A stretch of 64,000 nt of DNA from Gossypium raimondii (GCF_025698545.1 NC_068567.1:56301371-56365370), one strand, 5' to 3'; positions 35,904 to 48,600 are shown, counted from the first letter of the stretch. The notes: generated by a model not told the origin, from the sequence alone. Translations and numbers: made by a program.

Positions 35904-38609
35904 TGTAACACTCCTTACCTGAGACTATTGTCGTTGTCGAACTCGAGGCATTACTTTACTTAACTTAAAAATTCGGGGCATAAAATTTTACTTTTAAAAT
36001 TAATTTCACTATTCACAACAAAACTGTCCACCTGCGCAGTAGTTACTAATTTAGTTATAACACAAGATACGAAACTCAAAATTTAAATACATAAATTTTC
36101 CCTGAAACTAGACTCATATGTCTTATTACATAAATTTTTCAGAATTTTTTGTTTAGCCAATTAGTACAGTTTATTAGTTAAAGTCTCCCCTGTTTCACCA
36201 CTCAACTATCCTGACCTCTTGTCACTAAAAACAAGCTTTCTCATTGTATAATTTTCATATGGTGTTCTCACTTGTTTCTACAGAAAATAGAATCAATAAG
36301 AAATCTAGACATATAAACTACAACTCATAAACATTTTTGTACAATTTTTAATGATTTTCTAAACTTAGAACAGAGGACTCCAAAAATAGTTCTGACCCTG
36401 TCTCACTAAAATTCATATATCTAAAAATATAAAATTTCTTTTTCTGCACCATTATTTTTCTATGAAAGTAGACTCAATAAGCTTTAATTCTATATATCAT
36501 TCACCTTTTAATTCGTTTTATAATATCCTAGGTTATTTTTCAAAGTCACATAACTGTTGCTGCTTGAAATCCGTTTCTTTGCAAATTTTACTCTTTCATG
36601 ATTTCTATGCATGATTTATCACCTAAACATTTGTAACAAACACCTTCATACTTAGCCATTTAACAACCATTCATCATCAAAAACTTACATATCATTCTTT
36701 AGCAAAATCATAAATACAAACATTCAAAATAACTAAGTCCCTATACATGCCATAACCCAAACATGGTTCATCATAAAATACCGAGTTGTTGTCGTTGATA
36801 GTGTGGACGATCTCCGACGTCTTTAAGTTCCCGAAAGTAGCTTTACAATACTATAAGAGAAAGAAAAATAAAAGAAGTAAACATATAGCTTAGTAAGTTT
36901 ACTAGCAAATAAATAACAACATTTAACACAAATAATCAAACTCAAATGTCAAGATCTCTAGTTTACTCTTTATTTAATCTCATTCTCGTTCTCTTGCTTG
37001 TTTACTTAGTTAACTCATGATCGTAACTTGTTCTTCTCTTGCTGAAACATTGAGTATCAATTAATAATATAGTAAGTTATTAACTCTTATAACTCATCTG
37101 AGCTTACCATTTATGCTTTTAAATGAACTTTTATTAACATGATTCGTTTACTAGCCCGTTGAGCCACATTGGAATAATAAGGATACTTGGGTCTTTTCTG
37201 ATAATAACATGTCAAAGCCATGTCCCAGACATGGTCTTACATGGGATGTTCTCATATCGGTGCCCATGCCATGTCCCGGACATGGTCTTACTTGGGACCT
37301 CTCATCTCGGTACAACGGCATGTCCTGATATGGTCTTACATGGGACCTCTCATCTCGGTGCCAACGCCATGTCCTGACATGGTCTTACATGGGACCTCTT
37401 TACCCAAATGTCATGACATTTGTATCCGATACATTCCTCATGTTTCAACGGGGCTTTTTAACACCGATTCTCTGTCATCTCATACTGAGTCAACATTAAA
37501 TAAATTCATAAAATAAATGCATAATTGCTGGAAAATAACAATATTAATAATAATTATTGAAATATTATATTTATTTACCGTAAACTTACCTCGGTACAAA
37601 ATATAGCCAAATTCACTAACTTAGCCTTCAACTTTATTATTTCCTTTGTCTAACATCGAGTTCCATTCTTTTTGATCTAAAATAGAAAATTTAACTCATT
37701 TAATACTCACATTTATCAAAACAGCCCTTGACTCTAACTTTGGAAAAATTACGATTTTGCCCCTAAACTTTTATATAATTACATTTTTGCCCCAATGCTC
37801 GGAAATTAAAATTCATCTCATATTATTATGTTTTATGACATGCTGAACATTTTTCTCTTCTATGGCAACATCAAATTCTCACTCTAACACTTACTTATAA
37901 ACATTAGGTATTTTTACCGATTATGTCAACTTACTCATTTTCACTTAAAATCGCTTAGCAAAAGTTGTTTAACATAATTTCTAGCTTCATATTCCACCAT
38001 AAAACATCAAAATAAACAAATTTCACCTACGAGTATTTTTCCAAATATGAACACTAGGTTAAATTATTGCTAGAATAGGCTAAATTAAGCTATCGGGATC
38101 TCAAAAACGTAAAAAGCATTAAAAACGGGGCTTGGGATCACTCACTATGGAGCTTGGAATCTTGAAAACCCTAACTATGGTTTCTCTCCTTGCTAAATTC
38201 GGCCTAATGAAGAAGATGATCAAAAATTGGCTTTTAGTTTTGTTTTTAATTCATTTTAATAACTAAATGACTAAAATACCCTTAATGAAAAACTTTGGCA
38301 ACATGCCTAACCATGTCCATTTTTGTCCACCAACTTAAAAAATGGTCTAATTACCATATAAAGACCTCCAATTTAAAATTTCATAACAATTGGACACCTC
38401 TAACATATAGAACTCAACTTTTACACTTTTTACAATTTAGTTCTTTTGACTAAATTGAGTGCCCAAACGTCAAAATTTTTGAACGAAATTTTCACAAAAT
38501 GTTTTCGTGAAATTGTAGGCCATAGAAATATAATAAAAATAAAATTTTCCTCATCGGATTTGTGGTCCCGAACCCACTGTTTCGATAACCTTAAATTTGG
38601 GCCATTATA
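35904..38609 (-). mobile_element. Solo LTR, 2,706 bp, Ty3/gypsy-type, 5-bp TSD
   Basis: TCTAA flanks both ends (35899-35903 and 38610-38614). Read on the minus strand, it starts TATAATGGCCC (the expected TG altered to TA) and ends GGAGTGTTACA. No internal domain is present. Sequence around 36,400-36,560 is related in inverted orientation to about 60,640-60,900, so the same LTR family occurs twice in the window. Confidence 0.75.
37210..37402. repeat. About 58-bp tandem repeat inside the solo LTR
   Basis: Just over three units, each with CATGTCC, (A/G)GACATGGTCTTACATGGGA, CCTCTCATCTCGG and a CCAACG spacer. The open frames across it are artefacts of the repeat. Confidence 0.88.
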
Positions 38610-38614
38610 TCTAA

Positions 38615-40710
38615 AATCTAACTCATTAAACATAAAAATTCACCAACTTCCCTTTTAGACTCCCCTATAGTCTTGACAAATGTCACTTTATAAGCTCTCC
38701 TTCGATTGGGGGTAATTGTTATACCACCTCTTCAACACCTTCGTGTACCTCCATGTGTCACCCTTGAGCGTCATATCATTGAACATACTTTTGCCATGAG
38801 CTACTTGCACCAAGACTGCCTAGTGCTCTTCAATTATGATGAGACAACTATTGATTGCCAAACCACTTTATATTGTTACATCACTGATCTACAATGTCAC
38901 ATCATCGCCTCTACAAAGAGATAAAAAGTGACCTAACCGCGAACGAGATGCTTATATGTGGCATCTCATGTGCCTCATATATAAGCTCTCTCACCAGAAC
39001 AGTGAAGATATATACACAACCCTTACTCTCTCTTTACCATCCAATCAACCTATCTCTTTTCCTCTTTCACCATCTATTTTTGATGGCTTTTTGCTTTTCA
39101 CCTCTGCTAGTTCCTCCCCTTTTTTATCCTTGATATCAACATATATAATTTAAATAATATTCATATGAATAAATAAATCACCACCTAAGGATGGCAGTGG
39201 AATGAGGTAGGGACGAGTGTTGCCAAAGTCATCACCACTTCACAGTTGGCACACTCTGCTCTGTCAACTACCCCATTTCACTATGGATGTATAATTTTGA
39301 AAACTATTACCACCTCCATAGATGTTGGCAGCATCCATCCCCACCCACTCTACTTCATCACAATTTAATTTTGGGTAAACTATAAAAGTAGTCACTTTTG
39401 TTTGCCTTAGATTACATTTTTGTCACTTATACTTGAAATGTTACGTTTTAGTCACTTACGTTATTGTTTTGTTACGAAGTGGTCACTCTACCGTTAAGCT
39501 TTATTACCTCCCTAACGACGATCCCACGTGGTAGTCCAAATTAAATTTATTTAATTAAAAACCTATTTTCATCCCAAAAATTGGACATTCAAGTTGGCAT
39601 TCAATTAAACACAATAAGTTACTAAGCTTGGCATAGTTGGCTAGACATGAAAAACCACATATCAATAAGGTGAGTTTTAACTTGTAAATAAAACATATAA
39701 TACCACAATCACATATCATGACAATTCATGTCAATTTGATTAACTAGATCAAAACTTATTCAATCATGGAATGAAACAATTATATACATGCTAATGTCAT
39801 TTCTTCAATACTTTGTTCAAGTTCAAATTCAAAATTTCACAAGTGAATATCAAGATCTTTATGTCTCATTTCAATTTCTCAATTCATGTAATTTATTTTG
39901 CCTAATGAACTTTAGTAAACGAACTCGGATACACATGTATCTCTGATACACTAGTTGCTCGTACGAGCTAAATTTATAATCGTGTCAGGTTACTAGTCTA
40001 GGATAAACCTTTATAACAACACATCTGATTGCTTGTTCAAGCTAAAAATATACATGTCAGGTTACCCGTTCGAGCTAAACCTTTAAAACAACACCAGGTT
40101 ACCGATCCAAGCTAGACATATGTCACATGTATCTTCAAGTCCACAACAAATGCTGGATCACGGTAACATCTATAACCAATCTCGTACAAGCGTTCACAAA
40201 ACCTTATTGGCATGCCAATCGTATCCTAACCATTATTAAGTTCACACAGGCCTCTTTTTCAATTATAATCAACATTTTACAATTTAGTCCAATTCTCACA
40301 TTTTTCATCAATTCATAATTAAGCACATATATAACTTACAAATCAAATACACAACAACCTATATAAACAAATACCATATGGACTTACCTAGTCAAAACAA
40401 CAAGCAAATTGATCTTTGCTTGAATTGCTCTATACAACTTTTTGAGGACCCTTCTGAATTCAACACGTGTTTAGGAGATTCACAGTATTTTGTTGATGCC
40501 CCAAGATATTGTCTATTCCTTTCTGCCGATTTAGGTACAACAAGACTACCACATGTTTCAATCAGACTTTGAGCCGCCCTTGTTAGGTTTTCAACTCAAA
40601 CCCCTTTGGTCTTAAAGTGCCATTTGCGGGTTTTCACCTTAGTCTCTCCATTTTTTTTTTTTGGAATCAAAGCGCCCTTTGCGGGTTTTCACCTTGGTTC
40701 CTTCCCCTTC
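38615..40710. other. Repeat-derived spacer, no gene supported
   Basis: Contains a block at 39,370-39,520 with recurrent GTCACTT and TAAACTA phrases typical of dispersed repeats. A segment at 39,930-40,120 has three variants of CAGGTTAC followed by CGAGCTAAA, as seen in gypsy LTRs. Two near-identical copies of TTTGCGGGTTTTCACCTT (about 40,622 and 40,678) lie in the 3' UTR of the following integrase. Open frames at 38,706-39,153 and 40,378-40,572 have no family match that I recognise. Confidence 0.4.
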
Positions 40711-41854
40711 TTAGGTGAAGTATCTCTTGACCGAATCTGAATTCACTGGATTGGGCAAGTTTCTTCCATCCATTTCAGCCAGGATCAGGGCTCCTCCAGA
40801 AAAGGCCTTTTTTTACAACATAAGGACCTTCCCAATTCGGCATCCATTTCCCTCTAAAATCTTTTTGTAGAGGAAGAATTTTTCTCAACACCAGGTCCCC
40901 CTTGTGAAATTCTCTGGGTCGGACCTTCTTGTTGTAGGCTCGCATAATTCTTTTCTGGTACATCTGACCATGCTGAATAGCCTTTAGCCTTTTTCCCTCT
41001 ATCAAGTTCAACTGATCGTATCGAGATTGAACCCATTCTGCTTCATCCAATTGTAGCTCAGTCAAAACCCGAAGAGAAGGGATTTCAACTTCGATGGGCA
41101 AGACTGCCTCCATGCCATAAACTAAGGAGAAAGGCGATGCCCCGGTGGAGGTTCTGATTGACGTTCGATACGCAAGAAGGGCAAACGGTAATTTCTCGTG
41201 CCAGTCCCTGTAGGTCTCAGTCATCTTCCCCACAATCTTTTTTATATTTTTATTAGCCGCTTCCACTGCACCATTCATTTTCGGGCGATACGGCGATGAA
41301 TTGTGATGTCTGATCTTGAATTGACTACAGACTTCTGCTATTGAGCTGTTGTTCAAGTTCAACGCATTATCGAATATGATTCTTTCAGGCATTCCATAGC
41401 GACATATGATCTCCCTTTTCAAGAACTCACTGACTGATGACTTTGTAACGTTGGCATACGAAGCGGCTTCTACCCATTTGGTGAAGTAATCAATAACCAC
41501 AAGTATGAAACGATGCCCATTTGAAGCCTTCGGCGATATTGGCCCGATGACATCCATACCCCACATGGATAAAGGCCATGGAGAAGTTATGACATGAAGA
41601 GGCGAAGGAGGTGCGTGCATTTTATCACCATTGATTTGACATTTATGGCACTTTTTGGAGTAATTGATGCAATCCCCTTCCATGGTGGACCAGTAATACC
41701 CGAATCTCATAATCTGTCTAGCCATTATGAACCCGCTGGCATGCGTTCCACAGATGCCCTCATGGACTTCCTCCAGGATTTTCTTTACTTCCACGGCGTC
41801 CACACATCTTAATAGGATCGTGTCAAGATTTATCTTTAAATTGTAGCAGAACAA
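40711..41854 (-). pseudogene. Gypsy (Tat lineage) integrase, one frameshift
   Basis: The minus-strand frame 41,854-40,775 encodes an integrase. The HHCC zinc finger is visible (two His near the start, then CINYSKKCHKC). The DDE core keeps its three acids: GMDVIGP, the IIFDNALN Asp and the GAVEAANK Glu. A C-terminal GPY-like WEGPYVVKK follows. A one-base shift at about 40,805-40,815, after a run of A, moves the C-terminus to another frame that ends with TAA at 40713-40711. The element belongs with the RNase H fragments of the same strand further right. It is not autonomous. Confidence 0.88.
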
Positions 41855-42206
41855 GTTGAAGCTATAAGACTTATCTCCCTGAAGTTGCAGAGGAGGAGAT
41901 CAAAGATGGCAAATTTTGTTCTTTTGAGAAGCTACAAAGTATGAATCCTATCTCCCTAACATTGCAGTGGAGTGGATTGAAGCACCAATTCCTATACCTT
42001 TGAAGATGCAGTAGGAAGGAACAAGGCTACCTGAAGAAGAGAAGTATTAAAGAAGTTGAGGCTCAATAAGACCGGGCACAATTGGGACTTGTAGTCTTTG
42101 CTCTATTCCCGTTACACGACAATGAGCAAAGAGGGGCAACTGTAATAGGGCCTAATTAGCCTGGGTCCAAATAAAACAAAAAATAGTTCAAACCAACAAA
42201 TAAGCG
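41855..42206 (+). mobile_element. Plus-oriented 3' end of a Tat gypsy element: PPT and LTR start
   Basis: The purine run GAGCAAAGAGGGGCAAC is followed by TGTAATAGGGCC at about 42,149, a plausible LTR start. The next bases (to 42,206) match, in inverted orientation, the LTR end at about 56,080-56,140. The LTR is cut after about 58 bp, where sequence switches to a minus-strand RNase H fragment. Confidence 0.6.
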
Positions 42207-42508
42207 GTCGATAATATATTGCCCTTTCTTTTCTCCCCGTTTCATCATGCTGGCCTAGCACACATCCCATGGAATTATCAAATACTGTCAGATACAATAT
42301 CAGCGGCCTATCCGGACTAGGTGGTGACAGCACTGGAGTATTAGACAAATACTGCTTCACCTTATTGAAAGCTTTTTCGCATTCTTCATCCCAAGTACCA
42401 GAATTATGTTTCTTCAGAAGACGAAATATAGGGTCACATTTCTCAGTCAGTTGTGAAATGAACCTAGCGATGTAATTCAGTCTTTCGAGGAAACCTCGAA
42501 CTTCTTTC
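42207..42508 (-). pseudogene. Fragment of gypsy RT C-terminus and first RNase H
   Basis: Minus strand: the RT thumb/connection region continues into the RNase H start with the VFDNSMGCVLGQ motif, then is cut at RAIYY. A second copy of the same coding stretch lies at about 43,890-44,070. No start codon or full domain. Confidence 0.75.
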
Positions 42509-42509
42509 T

Positions 42510-42918
42510 AACATACCCTTTTTGAAAATATGTTTTGGTTTTAACCATACATCAAAGTTATTTTCTTGCTTCAAAGGTTTTTTTTTGAATAAAAGTAATA
42601 TTCGAAGTTTGAGATTTTCGAGGGAAATTGAGCCCTAACGTATTGGGTTCGAATTTTCTTTGTTAATCTTAAATAACCAAGGATATTCTTTATTCAAAAT
42701 GCATGAGCATAAAAATCATTTTTGGGAACTTAACTTGTCGTGCCTTAACGTATTGGGTGTGGCATGTTACTTTCTTGAAATGAAGATTTTTGCATAAAAT
42801 AAAAGTGATATTCAAAGTTCGGGGATTATGAGGAATTGTACCCTAACGTATTGGGACTCGATTTCTTTACATGACTTGAACAATTTGTTGTCCTTTTGCA
42901 AATTTCATCATTCAAGCG
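42510..42918 (+). mobile_element. LTR fragment, inverted copy of 54,000-54,410
   Basis: About 400 bp nearly identical to the reverse complement of 54,000-54,410, containing three phrases of the type CCTAACGTATTGGG. It lies between two minus-strand RNase H pieces with no target duplication visible at its ends. Confidence 0.85.
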
Positions 42919-44072
42919 TATAAGATCTCCCCTCTAAGACGTAATCAATGGCTAGTCTTCTCAGAGTTCTCTTTTCATTCTCCGTTACCTGGCCAGAATA
43001 CTCACGATTTTTTACATATCGTAGTATATCTTGATACCAAGGACTATCATCGATTTCTCCTTCTTCAATATTGTAACAATGAGCCGGGTCTTCATAGATA
43101 CTCATTTGGATTGGCTTCATATCCTCATGTCTGTTCACCTTGATCATGGAGGCTAAAGTAGCTAGTGCATCGGTGTTCTGGTTCTCATCTCGTGGGAGAT
43201 AGCAAAAAGTGATGTTCTCAAACTCCTTAATCAATTCGAGGACCAAATTTCGATAACTGATTAATTTGGGATCTCTCGTTTGCCATTCACCCCTGAGCTG
43301 ATATATCACCAATGCTGAATCTCCATAGACCTTTAGCACTTTGATTCTTCGCTCTATGGCTGCACGAATACCCATGATGCATGCTTCGTATTCCGCCATG
43401 TTGTTTGTACAATCAAAATCCAATTTGCAAGTGAAGGGATAATGATCACCATTCGGGGACACCAGGACTGCCCCAATTCCATTGCCCACAGCGTTCAAGG
43501 CTCTATCAAAGTTTAGCTTCCAACTGTGATCCTCTTGGGGATTTTCTTCAATAGCGGCTACATACAACAAGTCCTCATTCGGAAAATCAAAGCTTAACGG
43601 TTCGTAATCTTCCAAAGCCCTGCTAGCCAGAAAGTCAGCTATTGCGCTCCCTTTTACAGCTTTTTGACTCACATAGACGATATCGAATTCAGATAGTAAA
43701 ATCTGCCACCGGGCCATCCTCCCATTCAAAACAGTTGACTCCATCATATACTTTAACGGGTCTAACTTTGAAATTAGCCAAGTCGTATGGTATAACATGT
43801 ACTGCCTTAATCTTCGGGTTGTCCAAATCAGGGCACAACACAACTTCTCAATGGGCGAATATCTCATTTCACAATCTGTGAATTTCTTGCTAAGATAATA
43901 TATTGCCCTTTCTTTTCTCCCCGTTTCATCATACTGGCCTAGCACACATCCCATGGAATTATCAAATACTGTCAGATACAATATCAGCGGCCTATCCGGA
44001 CTAGGTGGTGACAGCACTGGAGTATTAGATAAATACTACTTCACCTTGTTGAAAGCTTTTTCGCATTCGACA
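42919..44072 (-). pseudogene. Gypsy RNase H plus second (archaeal-type) RNase H
   Basis: One long minus-strand frame (44,017-42,908) carries two RNase H domains. The first has VFDNSMGCVLG and SPIEKLCCALIW. The second has LNFDRALNAVGNG, NNMAEYEACIMGI, VYGDSALVI and PRDENQNTDALA, so its acidic active-site residues are retained. A second RNase H before the integrase is a recognised feature of the Tat/Ogre branch of plant Ty3/gypsy elements. The frame ends in the linker to the integrase (IDYVLEGRSY) exactly where the inverted LTR fragment begins. Confidence 0.88.
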
Positions 44073-44445
44073 TTACTCTGAGGAAATCCTAAAAACTACA
44101 GGTATTTCTTCTGCAGTCCAGTTGTTTAGCACACTTCTCGGTTCATAAGGTTGAATATACTGCAATGTTCCTCCTCCCGTCGCTTCTTCATAAACGGCAT
44201 GAATACTTTCTAACTCCATGTTAATACTTCCGACTCCTAGCATTCCTTGATAGATGAACCCTCCCGATACAAAAGTCTTGGATAGGTGAAGAAAGGTCAT
44301 GGGCTCCCATTTGACTTCTTCACCTGTCAAACGAGCCCTTCTTCTTTCTCGCTTCTTTTCTTGCTCTATCCTCTTCTGCCTAGCATCTGGCTTGTATCCT
44401 AAGCCAAAACGGTCCTGCTTGTCTTTCAACACTGGAGCCTGGTGA
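44073..44445 (-). pseudogene. Tat gypsy gag-protease linker fragment (minus)
   Basis: The frame 44,432-44,073 starts FGLGYKPDARQKR with a Lys/Arg/Glu-rich stretch, then GFIYQGMLGVGSIN. Near copies are at 46,557-46,840 (minus) and 45,240-45,390 (plus). Confidence 0.65.
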
Positions 44446-44660
44446 TAGTTTGGCCGAGGGATATGTGTCAGAGTTGTGGGACTTCACTCGTGTTAGTGTG
44501 ACTCAGAATAGCCTACATGAGCTAAAGGAAATTTGGGAAAAGTAGAATGATGAGGTTAAACAGCTCTTCTACTCTAGCTATGGAGACCTACCTTACTTGC
44601 TCGACTTAAATGTGGATAAGCACTTATTTCGTACCTTAGCCCAATTTTGGAATCCGAACT
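44446..44660 (+). pseudogene. Gag N-terminal fragment (plus)
   Basis: Plus-strand coding for the AEGYVSELWDFTRVSVTQNS region of a Tat gag with one in-frame TAG near 44,548. Minus-strand versions are at 46,811-47,023 and 52,826-53,097. Confidence 0.7.
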
Positions 44661-45239
44661 TCAAGAACTCTCTAGCTTCTTCCTCTCTTATTGGTTCATT
44701 AACCAATAGTTCAGGCTCGACTACATTCTCTTTCTTTTCTTCCAAAGCTTTTCCTGGCACTACTCGAGCTTTCATCTGATCATAGCGCTTTCCACTACGA
44801 GTATAGGAACCCTCATCTTGATCCCTCTTACTGATTACATCCTCCTTCCCCGGGATTGTCACATTACAATCGTAATTCCAGGGAACCTACTTGTTGTCCC
44901 TATATGCAAACACAGCTGACTTTTGAATGATAACCTTTGGTGTTACTCGTGCGACTAAGCTCAGCTCTTTGGCATCAGTGCCTCGATAACTTTCAGCAAC
45001 CTTCATTGCCTTGAACTTCTCCTCGAGTCACTTGTATCTTTCCTCTAACTGTCTCGGTAACTCCTCATTCGCTCTTTCCTTCTCAACCACTTCATCAAAG
45101 TCAGGAATGGAAGAGTTAATAGGATTATTTTCGAGATTAGATCCCGGTCCAGCTTGAAAGCTCAAAACACCAGCCCGGAACTACTGGGGCATGATGGTGA
45201 CAATAGATTTACGCGGGTATTCAACTTGAGTTCGCACGA
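44661..45239 (-). pseudogene. Gag/protease-side fragment (minus)
   Basis: Minus-strand frames include the VNEPIREEEAREFLKF motif, also seen in front of the protease at about 50,380-50,437. A gag coiled-coil stretch lies further right (45,000-45,215). Several stops are present. Confidence 0.6.
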
Positions 45240-45516
45240 CTTTTGTATCGGGAGGGTCCATCTATCAAGGAATGCTAGGAGTCGGAAGTATTAACACGGA
45301 GTTAGAAAGTATTCATGCCGTGTATGAAGAAGCGACAGGAGGAGGAACATTGCAGGATATTCAACCTTATGAACCGAGAAGTTGTTGAAGAAATATCTGT
45401 AGTTTTTAGGATTTCCTCAGAGTAATGTCCAGAACACCCTTATTGCTTTTAGCCTAGAAGTGATAAGGATTCTTTTGTGAAATAGGCTCATGTCCAAAAA
45501 ATCGTTATTTTAATAA
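45240..45516 (+). pseudogene. Linker fragment (plus) with inverted-repeat end
   Basis: Plus-strand copy of the GFIYQGMLGVGSIN linker. The 45,395-45,510 part is matched in inverted orientation by 46,465-46,580, forming about 115-bp arms around a 950-bp loop. Confidence 0.65.
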
Positions 45517-45747
45517 CAGTAGATTTACGCGGGTATTCAACTTGAGTTCGCACATGTGGAGGGGTGAAACCTGGAGGGTAGAGAGGTTCATCATCATTTC
45601 CCTCATCGACATTTGCCATGGGGCCCTTTCCTTTATCACTTCCCTTAGTTATCAGTTGGGTTAACTTTGCCACTATATCTTCTTGGGATTCTCGCATCTT
45701 CTCAGACATCTCTTGTTTCATCTTGTCTAACCGCTCCTGCATTTGGA
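45517..45747 (-). pseudogene. Gag middle fragment (minus)
   Basis: Minus-strand frame with ERLDKMKQEMSEKMRES and the PLYPPGFTPPHVRTQ stretch. The same piece recurs at 49,108-49,422 (minus), 51,978-52,150 (plus) and 52,600-52,828 (plus). Confidence 0.7.
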
Positions 45748-46464
45748 ATCCTGCTTATAGTTGCTTTACCTTTGGAATAGTTGACTTAGTGCCTATGGTG
45801 GAGAAATATACGGCCTTGCTTGGTTGTTCGAAGATCCAAGTAGATAAAGCCTGCTCGTGAGCTGCTAATGTTCCAACCTTTTTGAAGAAATTGATGAATA
45901 TTATGGGGATGAGTGAGCAATGGGTCGCAGCACGAATCAAACAAAAAGGAGATAGTAAATGCATTCCTTGGAAGAATCTGAAGGATTTAATTCTGGCACA
46001 TCCGGATACGAGGAAGAGGGTCGATGTATTTCCCTTGGGTATTTACGGTTTAGTTATTTTTCCCAAAGCCTTGGGACATGTTGATGAAGCAGTCACTGAT
46101 CTTTTCGACCGTCTTGACAAGGGGGTTACACCGGTTCCAGCAATTTTGGCAGAAACCTTCAGATCTCTGAATGAATGTCGAAGAGTAGGTGAAGGAAGAT
46201 TCGTTGGATGTGCGTAGCTTCTCTTGGCATGGTTTCACAGTCACTTCTTGAAGGCTGATAAATTTTCCTATCGAGTTTTTTCTGAAACTTATTCGCCTTT
46301 GAAAGAAATAGTGGCGATACCGAGGCAAGATGGTGTTTTAGAAGAAAGATGGATTGCAATTCTTCAGAATCTTCAAGAGGAGAACATCGAGTGGAGAGCG
46401 AAATTCAAAATAACTGCTCTTATGGAAAGAAAGATTTGCTCCAATAATGACTGCAGAAATGAAC
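45748..46464 (+). pseudogene. Gag capsid-like fragment (plus)
   Basis: Plus-strand frames 45,748-46,217 and 46,224-46,472 carry a gag domain of the Tat group (WVAARIKQKGDSK, FPKALGHVDEAV, TPVPAILAETFRSL). One stop lies near 46,215. It continues the N-terminal pieces found elsewhere but is detached from them. Confidence 0.7.
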
Positions 46465-47104
46465 TTTATTAAAATAACGATTTTTTGGACATGAGCCTAT
46501 TTCACAAAAGAATTCTTATCACTTCTAGGCTAAAAGCAATAAGGGTGTTCTGGACATTACTCTGAGGAAATCCTAAAAACTACAGGTATTTCTTCTGCAG
46601 TCCAGTTGTTTAGCACACTTCTTGGTTCATAAGGTTGAATATCCTGCAATGTTCCTCCTCCCGTCACTTCGTCATACACGACATGAATACTTTCTAACTC
46701 TGTGTTAATACTTCCGACTCCTAGCATTCCTTGATAGATGAACCCTCCCGATACAAAAGTCCTGGATAGGTAAAGAAAGGTCATGGGCTCCCATTTGACT
46801 TCATCACCTGTCAAACGAGCCCTTCTTCTTTCTCGCTTGCACGAAATAAGTGCTTATCCACCTTTAAGTCGAGTAAGTAAGGTAAATCCCCAGAGCTAGA
46901 GTAGAAGAGCTGTTTAACCTCATCATTCCACCTTTCCCAAATTTCCTTTAGCTCATGTAGGCTATTCTGAGTCACACTAACACGAGTGAAGTCCCACAAC
47001 TCTGACACATATCCCTCGGCCAAATTATCACATTTCTCTTTTTGTGTTGTCTCAGACTAAGTTTGGACAGCCACATTATCTTCCACCTTATCAAGAATCT
47101 TTCT
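46465..47104 (-). pseudogene. Linker and gag N-terminal fragments (minus)
   Basis: From right to left on the minus strand, a gag N-terminal piece (47,023-46,840) is joined to the gag-protease linker (46,814-46,557). They are not adjacent in an intact element, so the junction near 46,840 is a rearrangement. Confidence 0.65.
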
Positions 47105-48116
47105 TTCCATAAGAGCAGTTATTTTGAATTTCTCTCAAACTACACTTGCATTTCATTCATGTCCATATTACACCAAACAAATTCCTGAATCCATATTGTT
47201 TTTCATAACAGGTCCTACGATATCAATGATACGAATGTCACTTACAAATTTAGAGTCTCCTTTTGAACGAAACATGTGTTTAGAAGGATCGTATGATTTT
47301 GAAGATAACGAAGACTGTGGTTTGTCTCCTAACTTGTTGAAGATGGTAGAACGGGCCGAGAAACAAATCCTACCCCACAAGGAGACAATAGAAATTGTGA
47401 GCTTAGATGAAGAAAACGAGGTGAAGATCGGATCTGATGTTTCTGAAAAGACAAGACAAGACCTCATCGAATTACTCCGAGAGTTCAAGGACGTGTTTGC
47501 TTGGTCGTACCAGGATATGTCGGGGTTGAGTACCGACATTGTAGTCCATTACCTTCTTATAAGAGAAGATTGCAAGCCAGTACAGCAAAAGCTCAGACGA
47601 ATGAGGCCTGATATCGTGTTGAAGACAAAAAAGGAGGTCCAGAAGCAGTTTGATATCAGATTTCTGCAAGAAGTCAAGTATTCTGAGTGGGTGGCCAACA
47701 TCGTACCAGTTCCAAAGAAAGATGGGAAAGTACGAATGTGTGTGGATTATAGGGATTTGAACAAGGCTAGTCCGAAAGATAATTTCCTATTACATCACAT
47801 CGACACATAGGTAGACAATACGGCGGGCTTTTCATTATTTTCCTTCACGGATGGTTCTTCTGGGTATAATCAGATAAAGATGCATCCTGAGGACATGAGA
47901 AAGACTACGTTCATTACGTTATGGGGGACATTTTGTTATAAAGTGATGTCATTTGGGTTAAAGAATGCGGGAGCGACATACCAAAGAGCCATGGTAGCCT
48001 TGTTCCATGATATGATGCTTAAGGAGATCGAGGTTTATGTTGACGATATGATCGTGAAATCTAGAACGGATAAGGAACATGTGCAAGTCTTGAAAAAGTT
48101 ATTCGACGATTAGTCC
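47105..48116 (+). pseudogene. Tat gypsy reverse transcriptase (plus), one stop
   Basis: Plus-strand frame, 47,124-47,810 and 47,880-48,113, in the same register with a TAG at 47808-47810. RT motifs are clear: KKDGKVRMCVDYRDLNKASP, FSFTDGSSGYNQIKM, FGLKNAGATYQRAM, and the catalytic EVYVDDMIVK. The strand is opposite to the RNase H and integrase fragments of the same family, so pol is no longer collinear. It is cut at 48,113, right after the palm domain. Confidence 0.88.
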
Positions 48117-48600
48117 CTTTTTCACCATCTCTTTCCAGACCCATCTCAAAGGAGTTTTCACCTCCGCAATGTCTGCCTTGATTCTTCTGTCTTCGCCCAT
48201 CATATTTACCCCATTGTCAATTCGGTAACGGATTTTTTACCTTGGTCGAGTCATCAAATTTAACGACACCCATACCAATGAGCCTTTCAACCAACCTCTT
48301 AAAGGTCGTACAATTTTCTATGGAATGCCCTGTTGTCCCCCCATGATAGTCGCACTGTGCATTCGCACTGTACCATTTGGGATGCGGGGGCTGCAAGGGC
48401 TTCAGATAGAAAGGGAAAACTACGTGTGCATCAAATAAGTTTCGGTATAGTTCCCTGTACGACATAGGAATTGGCGTGAATTGGAGCCTCTCAGTATTTC
48501 CCCTTGCACCGACCTCTTGTCTCGACGAGCTTTGCTGATTGGTAGCCACTTTTCCTGGCTGACTCACTGTTACTTACTTCGAGTAACCCTTGTTGTACAT
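48117..48600 (-). pseudogene. Gag C-terminal / zinc-knuckle region fragment (minus)
   Basis: The minus frame 48,567-48,217 contains YRELYRNLFDAHVV and a knuckle-like CDYHGGTTGHSIENC. It is the inverted counterpart of 51,322-51,580 (plus). Confidence 0.75.

Noticed and set aside
37159..37516. Repetitive open frames of 72 and 98 aa with CPDMVLHGTS-like repeats
   Set aside because: They are translations of the 58-bp tandem repeat inside a solo LTR.
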